DNA of 64,000 nucleotides, from assembly GCF_014696675.1 (NCBI RefSeq), contig NZ_JACJQN010000004.1:219730-283729 (forward strand). Direction: 5' to 3'. The notes beneath the pieces were generated by a model, which did no database searches, was not told where the DNA came from, and saw nothing but the letters and a program-made list of their open reading frames with translations. The stretch is from Phormidium tenue FACHB-1052. Its GTDB lineage: Bacteria; Cyanobacteriota; Cyanobacteriia; Phormidesmidales; Phormidesmidaceae. Below are positions 52,307 through 60,783 of this stretch, in pieces. The first letter of the stretch is position 1, and every line of letters starts with the position of its first letter. The translations under genes and the position numbers were made by a program.

Positions 52307-52525
52307 ATGGCTGCTCCCCAAACCTGTCCTGTGTGCGGCGTCAAAATTATGGTGGGTATGGTGGGGGGCGATCGCGTACTCTTCTCGGCTGGCCCACCGG
52401 GCAACCGAGCCCGGCTGTACGCCCGGGTCTGCCGCTACGTCGATAAGGCTGGCTGCATTAATAAAGACGGCGGCAGCCAGACGCCAAACGCCAACGATTA
52501 CTACAAACCTGACGCGCCACGATAG
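52307..52525 (+). CDS. Small conserved protein with a CPVC motif
   Basis: The 72-residue product has CPVCG near the N-terminus, two further single Cys (VCRYVDKAGC), and a disordered tail. It resembles a treble-clef or ribbon-type metal site with four Cys, but the family name is unknown to me. An upstream AGGTTCCCCC stretch lies before the ATG. It is probably transcribed with its own promoter after cofG. Confidence 0.65.
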   Translation: MAAPQTCPVCGVKIMVGMVGGDRVLFSAGPPGNRARLYARVCRYVDKAGCINKDGGSQTPNANDYYKPDAPR

Positions 52526-52532
52526 AGCCGCG

Positions 52533-52702
52533 ATCGGTCTGAGCGTTGCTGAATCAAGGCATGAATCTGCAAAGCAGTAAGTCGCTGCATCGGCCCCTTA
52601 AATCCCCCAACTTTGGGGGACTTTGAAGTTGTCCGGTTCCCCCCAGAATTGGGGGGTTAGGGGGGCTAAATCATACCGCTGATCAGCAACTCCATCGGTC
52701 TG
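52533..52702. mobile_element. MITE-like element with 9-bp target duplication
   Basis: Identical 9-mers ATCGGTCTG (52533-52541 and 52694-52702) flank a 152-bp element. Its ends are inverted: AGCGTTGCTGA at the left, TCAGCAACTCC at the right, matching 9 of 11 positions. Inside are two G/C-run palindromes, CCCCCAACTTTGGGGG and CCCCCCAGAATTGGGGGG. It has no coding capacity, so it must depend on a transposase elsewhere. The reading as a MITE rests on terminal repeats plus target duplication. Confidence 0.72.
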
Positions 52703-52756
52703 TATGGAGATGGAGCGGCACTACGGCAGCTCTGGTAGGGTGGGCACTGCCCACCA

Positions 52757-53638
52757 CTAACCTTCGGGCCTAGCCAAACGCGCCTTCGCCCGCTGCCACA
52801 ACGCTTCTAGCTCTTGAATTGAATAGTCAGCCAGGGGCTTCTCTGCCACCGCCTCCACCAGCTCAAAGCGTTTGATAAACCGGCGGTTGGTGCCTTGCAA
52901 TGCCTCGGCAGGGTCGAGGTCGTACCAGCGGGCCAGATTCACTAAGGTAAACAACAGATCGCCCAGCTCCGCCTGCTGATTTTCCTTAGGTTCATTCGCT
53001 AAGGCCTCGTGAAACTCGTTTAGCTCTTCGTGAAATTTATCCCACACGCTATCAATGTCGTCCCATTCAAACCCGGCTTTGGCGGCTTTGGCGGAGATTT
53101 TGCTGGCGGCCATCAGCGGCGGCAGGGTGCGGCTATATTTGGTCAGTTTGGGGGTGAGCTTGTCGGGTTCGTGGGCAATGCCCTTTTCTTCGGCCTTGAT
53201 GCGATCCCAGTTTTGGCTGACTTCTTCGGGAGTCTCACCTGAGGCATCTCCAAAAATGTGAGGGTGGCGGCGCACTAGCTTGTCGGCAATGCCGGTGGCG
53301 ACGGTGCCCAGGTCAAAGTCGCCGTTGTCGCTGGCCACCTGGGCCTGAAGCACCACCTGAAGCAGCAGGTCGCCAAGTTCTTCTGCGATCGCCCCCTTTT
53401 CGCCCACCTGAATGGCATCGACCACCTCGTAGGCTTCTTCGATCACGTAGGGAATCAGGCTGGTGGGGGTTTGGGCCAAATCCCACGGGCAGCCGGTTTC
53501 GGGATGGCGCAGTTGGGCGATCACGTCGATCAGGCGTTCCAAAGCGGCGAGAATGGCGACGCGAGGGGTAGCAGAGATGCCCTGGGGATTGCCGGATGAG
53601 GAGGGCGCAGAAACCATAGCAAACCGCGTTGACGACAA
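52757..53638 (-). CDS. mazG: Nucleoside triphosphate pyrophosphohydrolase MazG
   Basis: This house-cleaning enzyme hydrolyses NTPs and dNTPs to monophosphates. It has two MazG domains with metal-binding E-x-x-E and E-x-x-D patterns: PYVIEEAYEVVDAI with EELGDLLLQVVLQAQV, then VWDKFHEELNEFHEAL with AELGDLLFTLVNLARW. The LRHPETGCPWDLAQTP motif is typical. It has 293 residues; the first 25 are poorly conserved, and the ATG at 53617 is a possible later start. Confidence 0.94.
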   Translation of the reverse strand: MSSTRFAMVSAPSSSGNPQGISATPRVAILAALERLIDVIAQLRHPETGCPWDLAQTPTSLIPYVIEEAYEVVDAIQVGEKGAIAEELGDLLLQVVLQAQVASDNGDFDLGTVATGIADKLVRRHPHIFGDASGETPEEVSQNWDRIKAEEKGIAHEPDKLTPKLTKYSRTLPPLMAASKISAKAAKAGFEWDDIDSVWDKFHEELNEFHEALANEPKENQQAELGDLLFTLVNLARWYDLDPAEALQGTNRRFIKRFELVEAVAEKPLADYSIQELEALWQRAKARLARPEG

Positions 53639-53789
53639 CCCTCATAGCATGGCAGCAAATTGCAGCGGCGGGTATATCAGCTACTACTTCTGTGCACCTG
53701 CGCTCTTGCGTATGCCCCTAGGTCTGGATGAATGTTGCCGTGGGTTGAAGCGAGTTTTGGCGCAACAGTCGTGATGCAGCGCGTGACTG

Positions 53790-54180
53790 ACTGATGTGCT
53801 GTCATGACAGAAGCATTGTGCCTTAAGCAGATCAGAGTGTAACGACCGACTATTCGAAGTCGCTCTATGACAGAAGCATGGCGTATTGAACGGGTAAGGG
53901 TGCAGCAGGCGACTACTCGAAGTTGCTCTATGACAGAAGCATTGTGTATTGACAACTTAAACAATTGCGCGAGCGCAGCAGCATTGTCGCGTCACAATCT
54001 AACAAGTTGCCGCCCCACAATGAGATGTTGAGCGATCGCACTAAAGCATTGCGGCCTCACACTAAAGCATGCAGCCGCAACACTAAAGCATTGCGGTACA
54101 GCATTCAAGGTGTCGGCAATAACAGAGGCGCGGGCGGTAACTTAGGTAACAGTGAGAGACGCTGCACAACGACAATATGA
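53790..54180. repeat. Degenerate tandem array with a 21-nt period
   Basis: The core AGCAT(T)G occurs at 53812, 53875, 53938, 53980, 54045, 54066, 54087 and 54110. The spacings of 63, 63, 42, 65, 21, 21 and 23 nt are close to multiples of 21. The best copies read CACTAAAGCATTGCGG. Longer 63-nt units (TATTCGAAGTCGCTCTATGA and variants) form the first part. Open frames over the array (53677-53964 minus, 53965-54180 plus) translate to seven-residue repeats such as NTKALRY. They are probably by-products of the period, since no ribosome-binding site or family is evident. Confidence 0.75.
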
Positions 54181-54461
54181 GCGGCAACTATCTGAGCAGG
54201 TAGCGATTTTGACTTGATTTAGAGGTTTGAATAGGGTACTTTACTGAGCTAAGGCTGTGTGCGTGCAGCTTTGCTTCCCAAAAATTTGGTCAAGCGCCAC
54301 TGGAAGGTGTTGGAGCACCAACCAGCGGCTAACCTCGTCGACAGGAGTAGCTGTCTCGGAGGCTAAGGTGATTTTACCTGGCCGTCTCGAACTGCAACAT
54401 GTCTGGGGCGGCCAAGTTTTTGGGATTCCTTACCTACCCTCAAAAAAGGAATCCCTCAACT
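54181..54461. other. Region between the repeat array and the small orphan gene
   Basis: About 280 nt. An open frame starting at 54257 has no recognisable features. A perfect 10-bp inverted repeat GGGATTCCTT/AAGGAATCCC with a 14-nt spacer occupies 54422-54455, just before the next gene. Nothing else is visible. Confidence 0.45.
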
Positions 54462-54746
54462 ATGTTGTGTTTGCCATATTTGGTGTCGTCTGCCCAGAAC
54501 CGGGAGGCGACCAATCCGCTGCTGCTGGCGAATCCTGAGGCGCAGCCGGGGCGCGAGCGTTTACGCCATTTGGTGATTGGCTCGCCGGAAGGGGTGCGAG
54601 CCACCATCAACCAACTGCATGTGCTGAACTATGCAGACCAGGCTACCTGGAGCCAGTTGATTGCGATACCGCGATCGGGGATTTTGATTACCCCAGAGCA
54701 AGGGGAGGTGTTTAGCTTGCTGAGGCGCGATCGGCAAGTGGGTTAA
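54462..54746 (+). CDS. Conserved cyanobacterial hypothetical protein
   Basis: From residue 18 the 94-residue frame reads NPLLLANPEAQPGRERLRHL and then VIGSPEGVRATINQLHVLNY and LITPEQGEVFSLLRR. I recall this pattern from small cyanobacterial proteins of unknown function. The beginning (MLCLPYLVSSAQNREA) does not look like that family, so the gene may be rearranged at its 5' end or start at an unusual codon. It is followed immediately by REP-type palindromes. Confidence 0.55.
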   Translation: MLCLPYLVSSAQNREATNPLLLANPEAQPGRERLRHLVIGSPEGVRATINQLHVLNYADQATWSQLIAIPRSGILITPEQGEVFSLLRRDRQVG

Positions 54747-54759
54747 CGCAAGCCACTTA

Positions 54760-54822
54760 AGGGGTCAGGTGCCTTTCAAGCCGTGATGTTACCTGTCGCA
54801 GCATCAAAGGCACCTGACCCCT
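54760..54822. repeat. REP palindrome left of the transposase
   Basis: AGGGGTCAGGTGCCTTT (54760-54776) is exactly inverted at 54806-54822, a 17-bp stem with a 29-nt loop. A further half-copy, AAGGCACCTGACCCCT, appears at about 54890-54905. The motif resembles the substrates of REP-associated tyrosine transposases, and the gene for one follows. Confidence 0.85.
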
Positions 54823-54884
54823 GGTGCCAAAGACCCCTGATGCCAAAGACCCCTGATGCCAAGACCCCTGATGCCAAGACCCTT
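54823..54884. repeat. Four tandem 15-16-nt direct repeats
   Basis: GGTGCCAAAGACCCCT, GATGCCAAAGACCCCT, GATGCCAAGACCCCT and GATGCCAAGACCCTT lie head to tail between the REP hairpin and the REP half-copy. They probably arose from the REP by slippage. They are too short, with no spacers, for a CRISPR. Confidence 0.85.
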
Positions 54885-54948
54885 AGATGAAGGCACCTGA
54901 CCCCTGATGCGGGGAACTCTACAGTTATGACATTCAAACCGTAGGGCT

Positions 54949-55479
54949 ATGCCTCGATCGCAGCGCAACCTGGTGCCAGGAGAGCACTACCATCTCTACA
55001 ACCGAGGCAACAATCGCCAGAGTATTTTTTTCGAGCGAGAAAACTATCTCTATTTTCTCAAGCAGTTCCGCCACTTTGTCGCAGACGAAACAGTGCATGT
55101 TGTGGCCTACTGCCTGATGCCTAACCACTACCATGTGCTGGTTTATCTGCGCGAAGATGGACTATCAAAGGCGATGCAGCGATTTACGATGTCGTACACC
55201 AACGCTATTAACCTCCGCTACAAACGCTGTGGGGCATTGTTTCAGGGGCGATTCAATACCATTCATGTCGATAGCGAAGCCTACCTGCTGCAACTGACTC
55301 GCTATATTCACCTGAACCCTGTGAGGGCGTGTTTGGTGCAGCGCCCGGAGGAGTGGGAGTTTTCGAGCTATTGCGACTATGTGGAGTTGCGGCGGGGCAC
55401 TCTGCCGCAGATGGGTAGTGTGTTGAAGCAGATGGGCTCAGCAGAGGCGTATCGGCGGTTTGTGGAGTTTCCTGGATAG
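54949..55479 (+). CDS. REP-associated tyrosine transposase (IS200-like Y1 domain)
   Basis: The 176-residue RAYT has the Y1 transposase fold. The metal-binding His pair is H60/H62 in LMPNHYHVLV. The candidate nucleophile Tyr is Y119 in LTRYIHLNPVRA. The N-terminus RNLVPGEHYHLYNRGNNRQ is typical. These single-strand transposases cut and join at REP palindromes and are usually single-copy, domesticated enzymes. REP-like hairpins sit on both sides (54760-54905 and 55493-55554), supporting a matched RAYT/REP set. All catalytic residues appear intact. Confidence 0.92.
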   Translation: MPRSQRNLVPGEHYHLYNRGNNRQSIFFERENYLYFLKQFRHFVADETVHVVAYCLMPNHYHVLVYLREDGLSKAMQRFTMSYTNAINLRYKRCGALFQGRFNTIHVDSEAYLLQLTRYIHLNPVRACLVQRPEEWEFSSYCDYVELRRGTLPQMGSVLKQMGSAEAYRRFVEFPG

Positions 55480-55768
55480 GGAAGCTTTGGTCAGGGGACG
55501 GGTGCCTGGAACTTGACCGAGATCTTGGCTAAAAGGCGAAGGTACTCGTCCCCTTTGGAGGCAACTTGCTTGACGAAAATAGACCATAGCCCGCTGTGGC
55601 TCTGCCTGCAAACTCCCGTCGTGTCAAACCTACCCTATGCCCACCCGGCAGTTCCTCACTGCTGCGCACTGGCGATATATAGACGATAAATGTAAGAGTT
55701 CAACAACCTGATGTGGGAATGCTTATGTGAGCCTAAAAAAATAACAGTAAGTGCATCGGTGGCAAACT
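55480..55768. other. Gap between the transposase and the GTPase gene
   Basis: Apart from the REP-like hairpin at 55493-55554, the gap shows no gene. The last 80 nt are AT-rich and probably contain the promoter of the GTPase cassette. Confidence 0.5.
55493..55554. repeat. REP-like palindrome right of the transposase
   Basis: AGGGGACGGGTGCCT (55493-55507) is inverted as AGGTACTCGTCCCCT (55540-55554), with 13 of 15 matching positions. The left arm matches the left-side REP (AGGGGTCAGGTGCCT) at 12 of 15 positions. Confidence 0.7.
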
Positions 55769-58204
55769 ATGGAAAACAATTCTTTTCAATACCCTGAATT
55801 GCAACAGGATATTGGCAATCTGATCAGCTTGTTTTCCAAAGAGCCTAGTCTTCGGAATCAACACAACCTCACAGTTATTCAGGAGTCTTTAAGAAAAGTT
55901 GTTTCGCCCACCTTTGAAATTGTTTTTTCAGGTGCTTTTAGCGCTGGAAAATCAATGCTAATCAACGCGCTTTTAGGCAGAAAGCTACTCTACAGTTCAG
56001 AAGGACATGCCACAGGAACAGAGTGTAGAATTGCCTATGCTGAGCCAGGTCAAGAAAAAGTAGTTTTGACCTTTCTAAGTGAAGCAGAAATTGTAGAGCA
56101 GGTAACCGTCAACAGTAGTCGGTTAGGAATCAAAGTTACAAGTTCAACCTTTGACAATGCAGCTCGTCAGCTTGTGAGACAGAGTTGCCAAAAAATTATT
56201 GACGAAGAAAGGGGTGAGCATCGCTCAGAAAAGGCAAAGCAAGCAAATGCTTTGTCACTACTGATTCAGGGTTACGAGAAGAACCGTGAATTTATCAATC
56301 CTCAAGACAACGCAACATATTCCATGGAGAAGTTTAATTTCTCCACGTTACAGGAAGCAGCCAATTATGCTCGCCGAGGTTCAAATAGTGCTGTCCTGAA
56401 GCGGATAGAATACTTTTGTTGTGATCCATTGCTTAAAGATGGCAATATTCTAATTGACACCCCTGGTATTGACGCCCCGGTGCGTAAGGACGCAGAGCTT
56501 ACTTACAAGAAAATCCAGCATCCAGATACATCTGCTATTGTCTGTGTTTTAAAAACCGCTGAAACTGGCGAGCTTACCGCTGAAGAAACGGAACTTTTGG
56601 AAACAATACAAAATAATCCTGGCATTCGAGACAGAGTATTTTATATATTTAATCGAGTTGATAAAACATGGTACAATCCACAGCTCCGCAAGCGCTTAGA
56701 AAACTGTATAAAAACACAGTTCAGGGATAGTTCAAGAGTTTTTCAAACGAGTGGTCTTTTAGGGTTTTACGGTCGTTTGATTCAAGAAACTAGCGCAAGT
56801 GATAGGTTTGGTCTAGACAGTCTATTTCTTGAAGAGATTCAAGGATTAAGCAACAACGAAGAGACACCGCTCTTCGTAACTGAATTCAACAACTACTGCG
56901 GGAATTCTGGAAATCTGTTTGATAGCTCCTTTAAAGCAGAAATTAGAGGCTATGAGTCACCCAACCAGAACTATGTTCGAGTTCTCGGTGAACACGGCCA
57001 GCCCCTCATCCAAAAAATGATTCAGGATAGTGGGCTGGAGGTCTTTCGTGAGTCGATCATAAATTACCTGGTTTATGAGAAGAAACCCCAACTGATAAGT
57101 ACGCTTATCAATGATCTGTACCCTGTTTGTACAGCACTTCGAGAGTTCTATCTTCATCAGCACCAAATTTTAGTTCAACAACCTCAAACAGCAGAGGAAA
57201 TAAAATCTCAGAAAACTAGACAGCTTGCAGCAGAGCTTAAAGATGTTGGAGATCAATTTGAAGCTGCGATCAAGGATGAGATAAATGGAATAGCAGCAAG
57301 CAACTACAACGAAGAATTTGAGCGTGATTTCCTTAAGCTAAAAGCTCAAATGGTGACTCGGCTAGATGAGCTAATTCATACCTTTAGTGTCGAAACTGTT
57401 TATCAGAAAGCTCAAGCCAGTCATCGAAGAAACTCAGTTGTTCCTTTATTGGGTATATTGGCTGAGGCATTTTACTATTTGGCAAATGGCTTAGAGGAAG
57501 TACTTGTAAATAGCTCCCAAGACCTTGTTCAAAGATACTTTCAAAGATTTATCAACCAAATTAGAGATTCAGATTATTATCGCGACATCTATCACTTGCT
57601 TGGAAACGATGCAGGAATCGAAGAAAGGCTAAATCAAGCTCAGAAGTTGATTTGTGAGGCAATCATTAATGAGGCGCACACAGAGTGCGATCGCTATGTT
57701 CGAGAACGCCCTGAATTTTATAAAGAAGGTTCTCCTTCAGTTTGGCAGCTTTGTCAAACTCTTCAACAAGCCTGCCAAGGTTATGACTATCACACAATGA
57801 TTGATGCCGAGCCAGCCATTCGACAACTTCTCAAGCTGGATTTCGAGCAAAAGGTGAGAGAAACAGTACTCAGAACATACCGTCAAACTATTAACCAAAC
57901 ATTGAATATTCATTTACTAAAAATAGCAGACGAGCAGAGAACTGCTATCTTGCAGCAATATGATCACGCCCGCGAATATCTTTCACAAACCTTAGAAAAA
58001 GAAGCCGTCAAGAAAGCAGAGGCTAACCAAATGAGAAGACGCGAGCTTGAGGCAGATATCGATACTTACAATTCTGTCGTTAATAGAATCAATGATTTTC
58101 TTGAGAGCATACAATTAGATCGAGACAAACTGCCTAATATGAGTCAACGAGATCTGGAAGCTATTCTGTCAGATTCACAACAAGGCTATCTTCCGAAGAA
58201 CTAG
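55769..58204 (+). CDS. Dynamin-family large GTPase
   Basis: The 811-residue protein is a bacterial dynamin-like GTPase. The P-loop is SGAFSAGKSMLINALLG with K61. The switch I Thr lies in ATGTECRIAY. G3 is DTPGIDAP (D230), and G4 is NRVDK (295-299). The remainder is helical, with a hydrophobic stretch (VVPLLGILAEAFYYLANGLE) near residue 560 that could be a membrane-contacting paddle. Coiled-coil segments follow near the C-terminus (EKEAVKKAEANQMRRRELEA). The region is visibly richer in AT than neighbouring genes, which suggests transfer. Two KGK proteins and an HNH nuclease follow on the same strand. The start is the ATG at 55769; a GTG 6 codons upstream is possible. Confidence 0.9.
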   Translation: MENNSFQYPELQQDIGNLISLFSKEPSLRNQHNLTVIQESLRKVVSPTFEIVFSGAFSAGKSMLINALLGRKLLYSSEGHATGTECRIAYAEPGQEKVVLTFLSEAEIVEQVTVNSSRLGIKVTSSTFDNAARQLVRQSCQKIIDEERGEHRSEKAKQANALSLLIQGYEKNREFINPQDNATYSMEKFNFSTLQEAANYARRGSNSAVLKRIEYFCCDPLLKDGNILIDTPGIDAPVRKDAELTYKKIQHPDTSAIVCVLKTAETGELTAEETELLETIQNNPGIRDRVFYIFNRVDKTWYNPQLRKRLENCIKTQFRDSSRVFQTSGLLGFYGRLIQETSASDRFGLDSLFLEEIQGLSNNEETPLFVTEFNNYCGNSGNLFDSSFKAEIRGYESPNQNYVRVLGEHGQPLIQKMIQDSGLEVFRESIINYLVYEKKPQLISTLINDLYPVCTALREFYLHQHQILVQQPQTAEEIKSQKTRQLAAELKDVGDQFEAAIKDEINGIAASNYNEEFERDFLKLKAQMVTRLDELIHTFSVETVYQKAQASHRRNSVVPLLGILAEAFYYLANGLEEVLVNSSQDLVQRYFQRFINQIRDSDYYRDIYHLLGNDAGIEERLNQAQKLICEAIINEAHTECDRYVRERPEFYKEGSPSVWQLCQTLQQACQGYDYHTMIDAEPAIRQLLKLDFEQKVRETVLRTYRQTINQTLNIHLLKIADEQRTAILQQYDHAREYLSQTLEKEAVKKAEANQMRRRELEADIDTYNSVVNRINDFLESIQLDRDKLPNMSQRDLEAILSDSQQGYLPKN

Positions 58205-58278
58205 CTGTAAAGACAGAGGCTTTTTGTAAGCAAACGAAATGTTTCTAATCAAATACCGAGAACTGTAGCGAGGCAGAA

Positions 58279-58680
58279 ATGGACATTGAATACTCTGGCA
58301 TTGAAGAAGATGATGTGTTTGAGATCTTTCTACAAAAGAGAGCGCGCCATTCTGATGAAATCTTGCTTGAGTCTACTGGCAAGATCTACAGGTTTGCCCA
58401 AATCGAGAAAGCATTGAAACATTTAAGCTCAAGTATTGCAAGTAATGTTTATAGTTCCCTTCTTCAGAATCATGGAATAGATCTAAAAGACAATAGCTTC
58501 CTCAGCAGTGGAATAGTTTGCAAACTGCTAAGCTCTGAGCATCCTGGATGGAAGCTTGGAAAGTTAGAGGTTCGAATTCAAGTAAATTTTATACCAGACG
58601 CTCCTCAAGAGGCTGAAGATGCTGGTTACCAGGAGAATGATCGCGAGTCTGAACTGGATGAGCTTAGAAAGGTTGTATAG
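58279..58680 (+). CDS. KGK-domain protein, copy 1
   Basis: The 133-residue protein carries the C-terminal signature of the cyanobacterial KGK family (PF08872): GIVCKLLSSEHPGWKLGKLE, then RIQVNFIPDAP and a terminal SELDELRKVV. The function of the family is unknown. The N-terminal half, with EDDVFEIFLQK, resembles the usual 'expression level' segment of KGK proteins. The gene starts 75 nt after the GTPase stop and is followed by a second, related copy. Confidence 0.78.
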   Translation: MDIEYSGIEEDDVFEIFLQKRARHSDEILLESTGKIYRFAQIEKALKHLSSSIASNVYSSLLQNHGIDLKDNSFLSSGIVCKLLSSEHPGWKLGKLEVRIQVNFIPDAPQEAEDAGYQENDRESELDELRKVV

Positions 58681-58702
58681 AAATAGTAGGCAAGGCTTAA
58701 CT

Positions 58703-59035
58703 GTGGAAAATAAAAGGATTGTATTAGCTGACGAAGAAGTAATTCTGCTAAACAACACTGAAAATGATTTCAGAAGTAGCTTTAGCTTGCCAAGAACCTT
58801 TAGGATTGACGACCTCAAGGCGAGATTCATTCATCGAAGTTCAAAAACTTCAATTTTCGACTGGGTAGAGGTAGAGGTTATGCGTTTAGGCAAAGGAGAT
58901 TGGCAAAAAGGAAAGATGAGAATTGAGTGTGTTTTCATGCCTGATGAAGAAGAACGAAATCCACAGAATCCTGAAGACAATCCCTTAGACGAGCTAAGAA
59001 CAAAGATTAGTAAGTTTGATGAGCAAAATAAATGA
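58703..59035 (+). CDS. KGK-domain protein, copy 2
   Basis: From the GTG at 58703 the product has 110 residues and begins VENKRIVLADEEVILLNN. The KGK signature is WQKGKMRIECVFMPDEEE, followed by PEDNPLDELRTKI. It is clearly related to the preceding protein (W-x-x-G-K-x-R-I-x-F-P-D ... LDELR). AGGCAAGG lies 7 nt upstream of the GTG. The frame opens earlier (58619), but that would overlap copy 1. Its stop overlaps the HNH start by ATGA, implying translational coupling. Confidence 0.75.
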   Translation: MENKRIVLADEEVILLNNTENDFRSSFSLPRTFRIDDLKARFIHRSSKTSIFDWVEVEVMRLGKGDWQKGKMRIECVFMPDEEERNPQNPEDNPLDELRTKISKFDEQNK

Positions 59036-59277
59036 CTCGGATAAAGCGAATTCCTATACCAAAATCAGTTAGAGAATATGTTTTGAATAGGGATAATCAT
59101 CAATGTAAGTCTTGCGGCAAAAAGAGTTCAGAAGTCAAGTTGCAAATTGATCACATTCTCCCTCTTGCGAAAGGTGGCGTCAACGACATCAGCAACTTAC
59201 AAACCCTTTGCAAAGGCTGTAATCAAAAGAAAAGTGCCAAGATCGATAATCGTTTTCGGCGAGACTACACCCTGTAA
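59032..59277 (+). CDS. Small HNH endonuclease
   Basis: The 81-residue protein is an HNH/McrA-type nuclease domain with little else. Zinc ligands are C25/C28 (CKSCG) and C60/C63 (CKGCN). The catalytic His lies in QIDHILPLAKGG (D40/H41), and the Asn lies in NDISNLQTL (N55). All key residues are present. A basic N-terminus (MTRIKRIPIPKSVREYVLNR) could bind DNA. The start overlaps the upstream KGK stop by ATGA. Confidence 0.9.
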   Translation: MTRIKRIPIPKSVREYVLNRDNHQCKSCGKKSSEVKLQIDHILPLAKGGVNDISNLQTLCKGCNQKKSAKIDNRFRRDYTL

Positions 59278-59485
59278 CTATCCCCAGAGCACATCTATCG
59301 TTGGGATTGACACACATGTCATCAGATCTTGCTAAACCGTCGTAGTGCAGAGCGGGCAACTCCATATAAGATAGCCATGGCCAGAGCGTTACTGTTCTAT
59401 CTAGAACCCCAATCTTTGGCTCAGCCAGTCGTCCGCTCAAGACGGCTGCATCAACGAATCGTCTAACGAAAGTAGGGAATTGCCC

Positions 59486-60688
59486 ATGGGTCGCGCAGAG
59501 AAAGTTGTCTTAGCCTATTCCGGTGGCGTCGATACCACCGTCTGTATTCCCTACCTGATGAATGAGTGGGGCGTTAAAGAGGTGATTACCCTGGCGGCAG
59601 ATCTGGGCCAGGGCGACGAGCTAGAGCCCATTCGCCTCAAGGCGCTAAATGCCGGGGTCAAAGAATCCCTAATCGCTGACCTGACCGAAGAATTTATTAC
59701 CGACTACGCCTTCCCCGCCATTCAGGCCAACGCCCTCTACGAAAACCGCTACCCCCTCTCTACCGCCCTGGCACGCCCGCTAATCGCCAAAGCCTTGGTC
59801 GAAGCCGCCGATCGCTACGGGGCCGATGCCGTCGCCCACGGCTGCACCGGCAAGGGCAATGACCAAGTGCGCTTTGATGTGGCGATCGCCGCCCTCAACC
59901 CCAACCTCAAGGTGCTAGCCCCCGCCCGCGAGTGGGGTATGGGCCGCGAAGAGACCATTGCCTACGGCGAAAAAATGGGCCTCGAATTTCCGGTGAAGAA
60001 ATCCAGCCCCTACAGCATCGATCGCAACCTGCTGGGCCGCAGCATCGAGGCCGGGCCGCTCGAAAACCCCATGACCGAGCCGCTAGAAGAAGTCTTTTTG
60101 ATGACCGAGGCGATCGAAAACACCCCCAACGAGCCGGAATATATCGACATCGGCTTTACCAAGGGTTTGCCTACCAGCCTCAACGGTGAAGCCCTAAGCC
60201 CGGTAGAGCTGATTACGCAGCTGAATGCGATCGCCGGTCGCCACGGCGTAGGCCGCATCGACATGATCGAAAACCGCCTGGTAGGCATCAAATCGCGCGA
60301 AATCTACGAAGCCCCCGCCCTACTGGTGCTGATCGACGCCCACCGCGACCTGGAGAGCCTGACCCTCACCGCCGACGTCACCCAGTACAAGCGCGGCATT
60401 GAAGAAACCTACAGCCGCCTAGTCTACAACGGCCTCTGGTACAGCCCCCTCAAGCTGGCGCTCGATGCCTTCATTCAGCAAACCCAGGAACGCGTCAGCG
60501 GCACCGTGCGGGTGAAGCTGTTTAAGGGCACCAACCGAGTGGTGGGCCGCGAGTCTAACCTGGCCCTCTATAGCGATGCCCTAGCTACCTACAGCTCCGA
60601 CGATGCCTTTGACCACAAGGCCGCCGAGGGCTTTATCTATGTGTGGGGCCTGCCCACCCGCGTCTGGTCTGAGAAGATGCGCGGTTAG
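59486..60688 (+). CDS. argG: Argininosuccinate synthase
   Basis: This enzyme joins citrulline and aspartate with ATP, the penultimate step of arginine synthesis. The 400-residue length is normal. The PP-loop is [11 protein letters not shown] near residue 10. [13 protein letters not shown] and the [17 protein letters not shown] region are conserved. The ATG at 59486 ([14 protein letters not shown]) follows AGTAGGGAAT; a TTG two codons earlier is possible. Confidence 0.97.
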   Translation: MGRAEKVVLAYSGGVDTTVCIPYLMNEWGVKEVITLAADLGQGDELEPIRLKALNAGVKESLIADLTEEFITDYAFPAIQANALYENRYPLSTALARPLIAKALVEAADRYGADAVAHGCTGKGNDQVRFDVAIAALNPNLKVLAPAREWGMGREETIAYGEKMGLEFPVKKSSPYSIDRNLLGRSIEAGPLENPMTEPLEEVFLMTEAIENTPNEPEYIDIGFTKGLPTSLNGEALSPVELITQLNAIAGRHGVGRIDMIENRLVGIKSREIYEAPALLVLIDAHRDLESLTLTADVTQYKRGIEETYSRLVYNGLWYSPLKLALDAFIQQTQERVSGTVRVKLFKGTNRVVGRESNLALYSDALATYSSDDAFDHKAAEGFIYVWGLPTRVWSEKMRG

Positions 60689-60783
60689 CGACCAAGGGCA
60701 GGTTGGGTAGAGCGCCAGCGACACCTAACAGGTGGACTCCGTTGGGTTACACTGCGTTTCACCCCACCTACTCGCGTCAATCT

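Noticed and set aside
53677..53964. Minus-strand open frame with repeated NASVIEQLR-type segments
   Set aside because: The repetition reflects the underlying nucleotide array. No start signal or family supports a real protein.
54257..54538. 93-codon plus-strand open frame before the small orphan gene
   Set aside because: It has no ribosome-binding site or recognisable motif, and it overlaps the better-supported frame at 54462.
54823..54884. Possible CRISPR array
   Set aside because: The repeats are 15-16 nt, directly adjacent and without spacers, and no cas gene is present.
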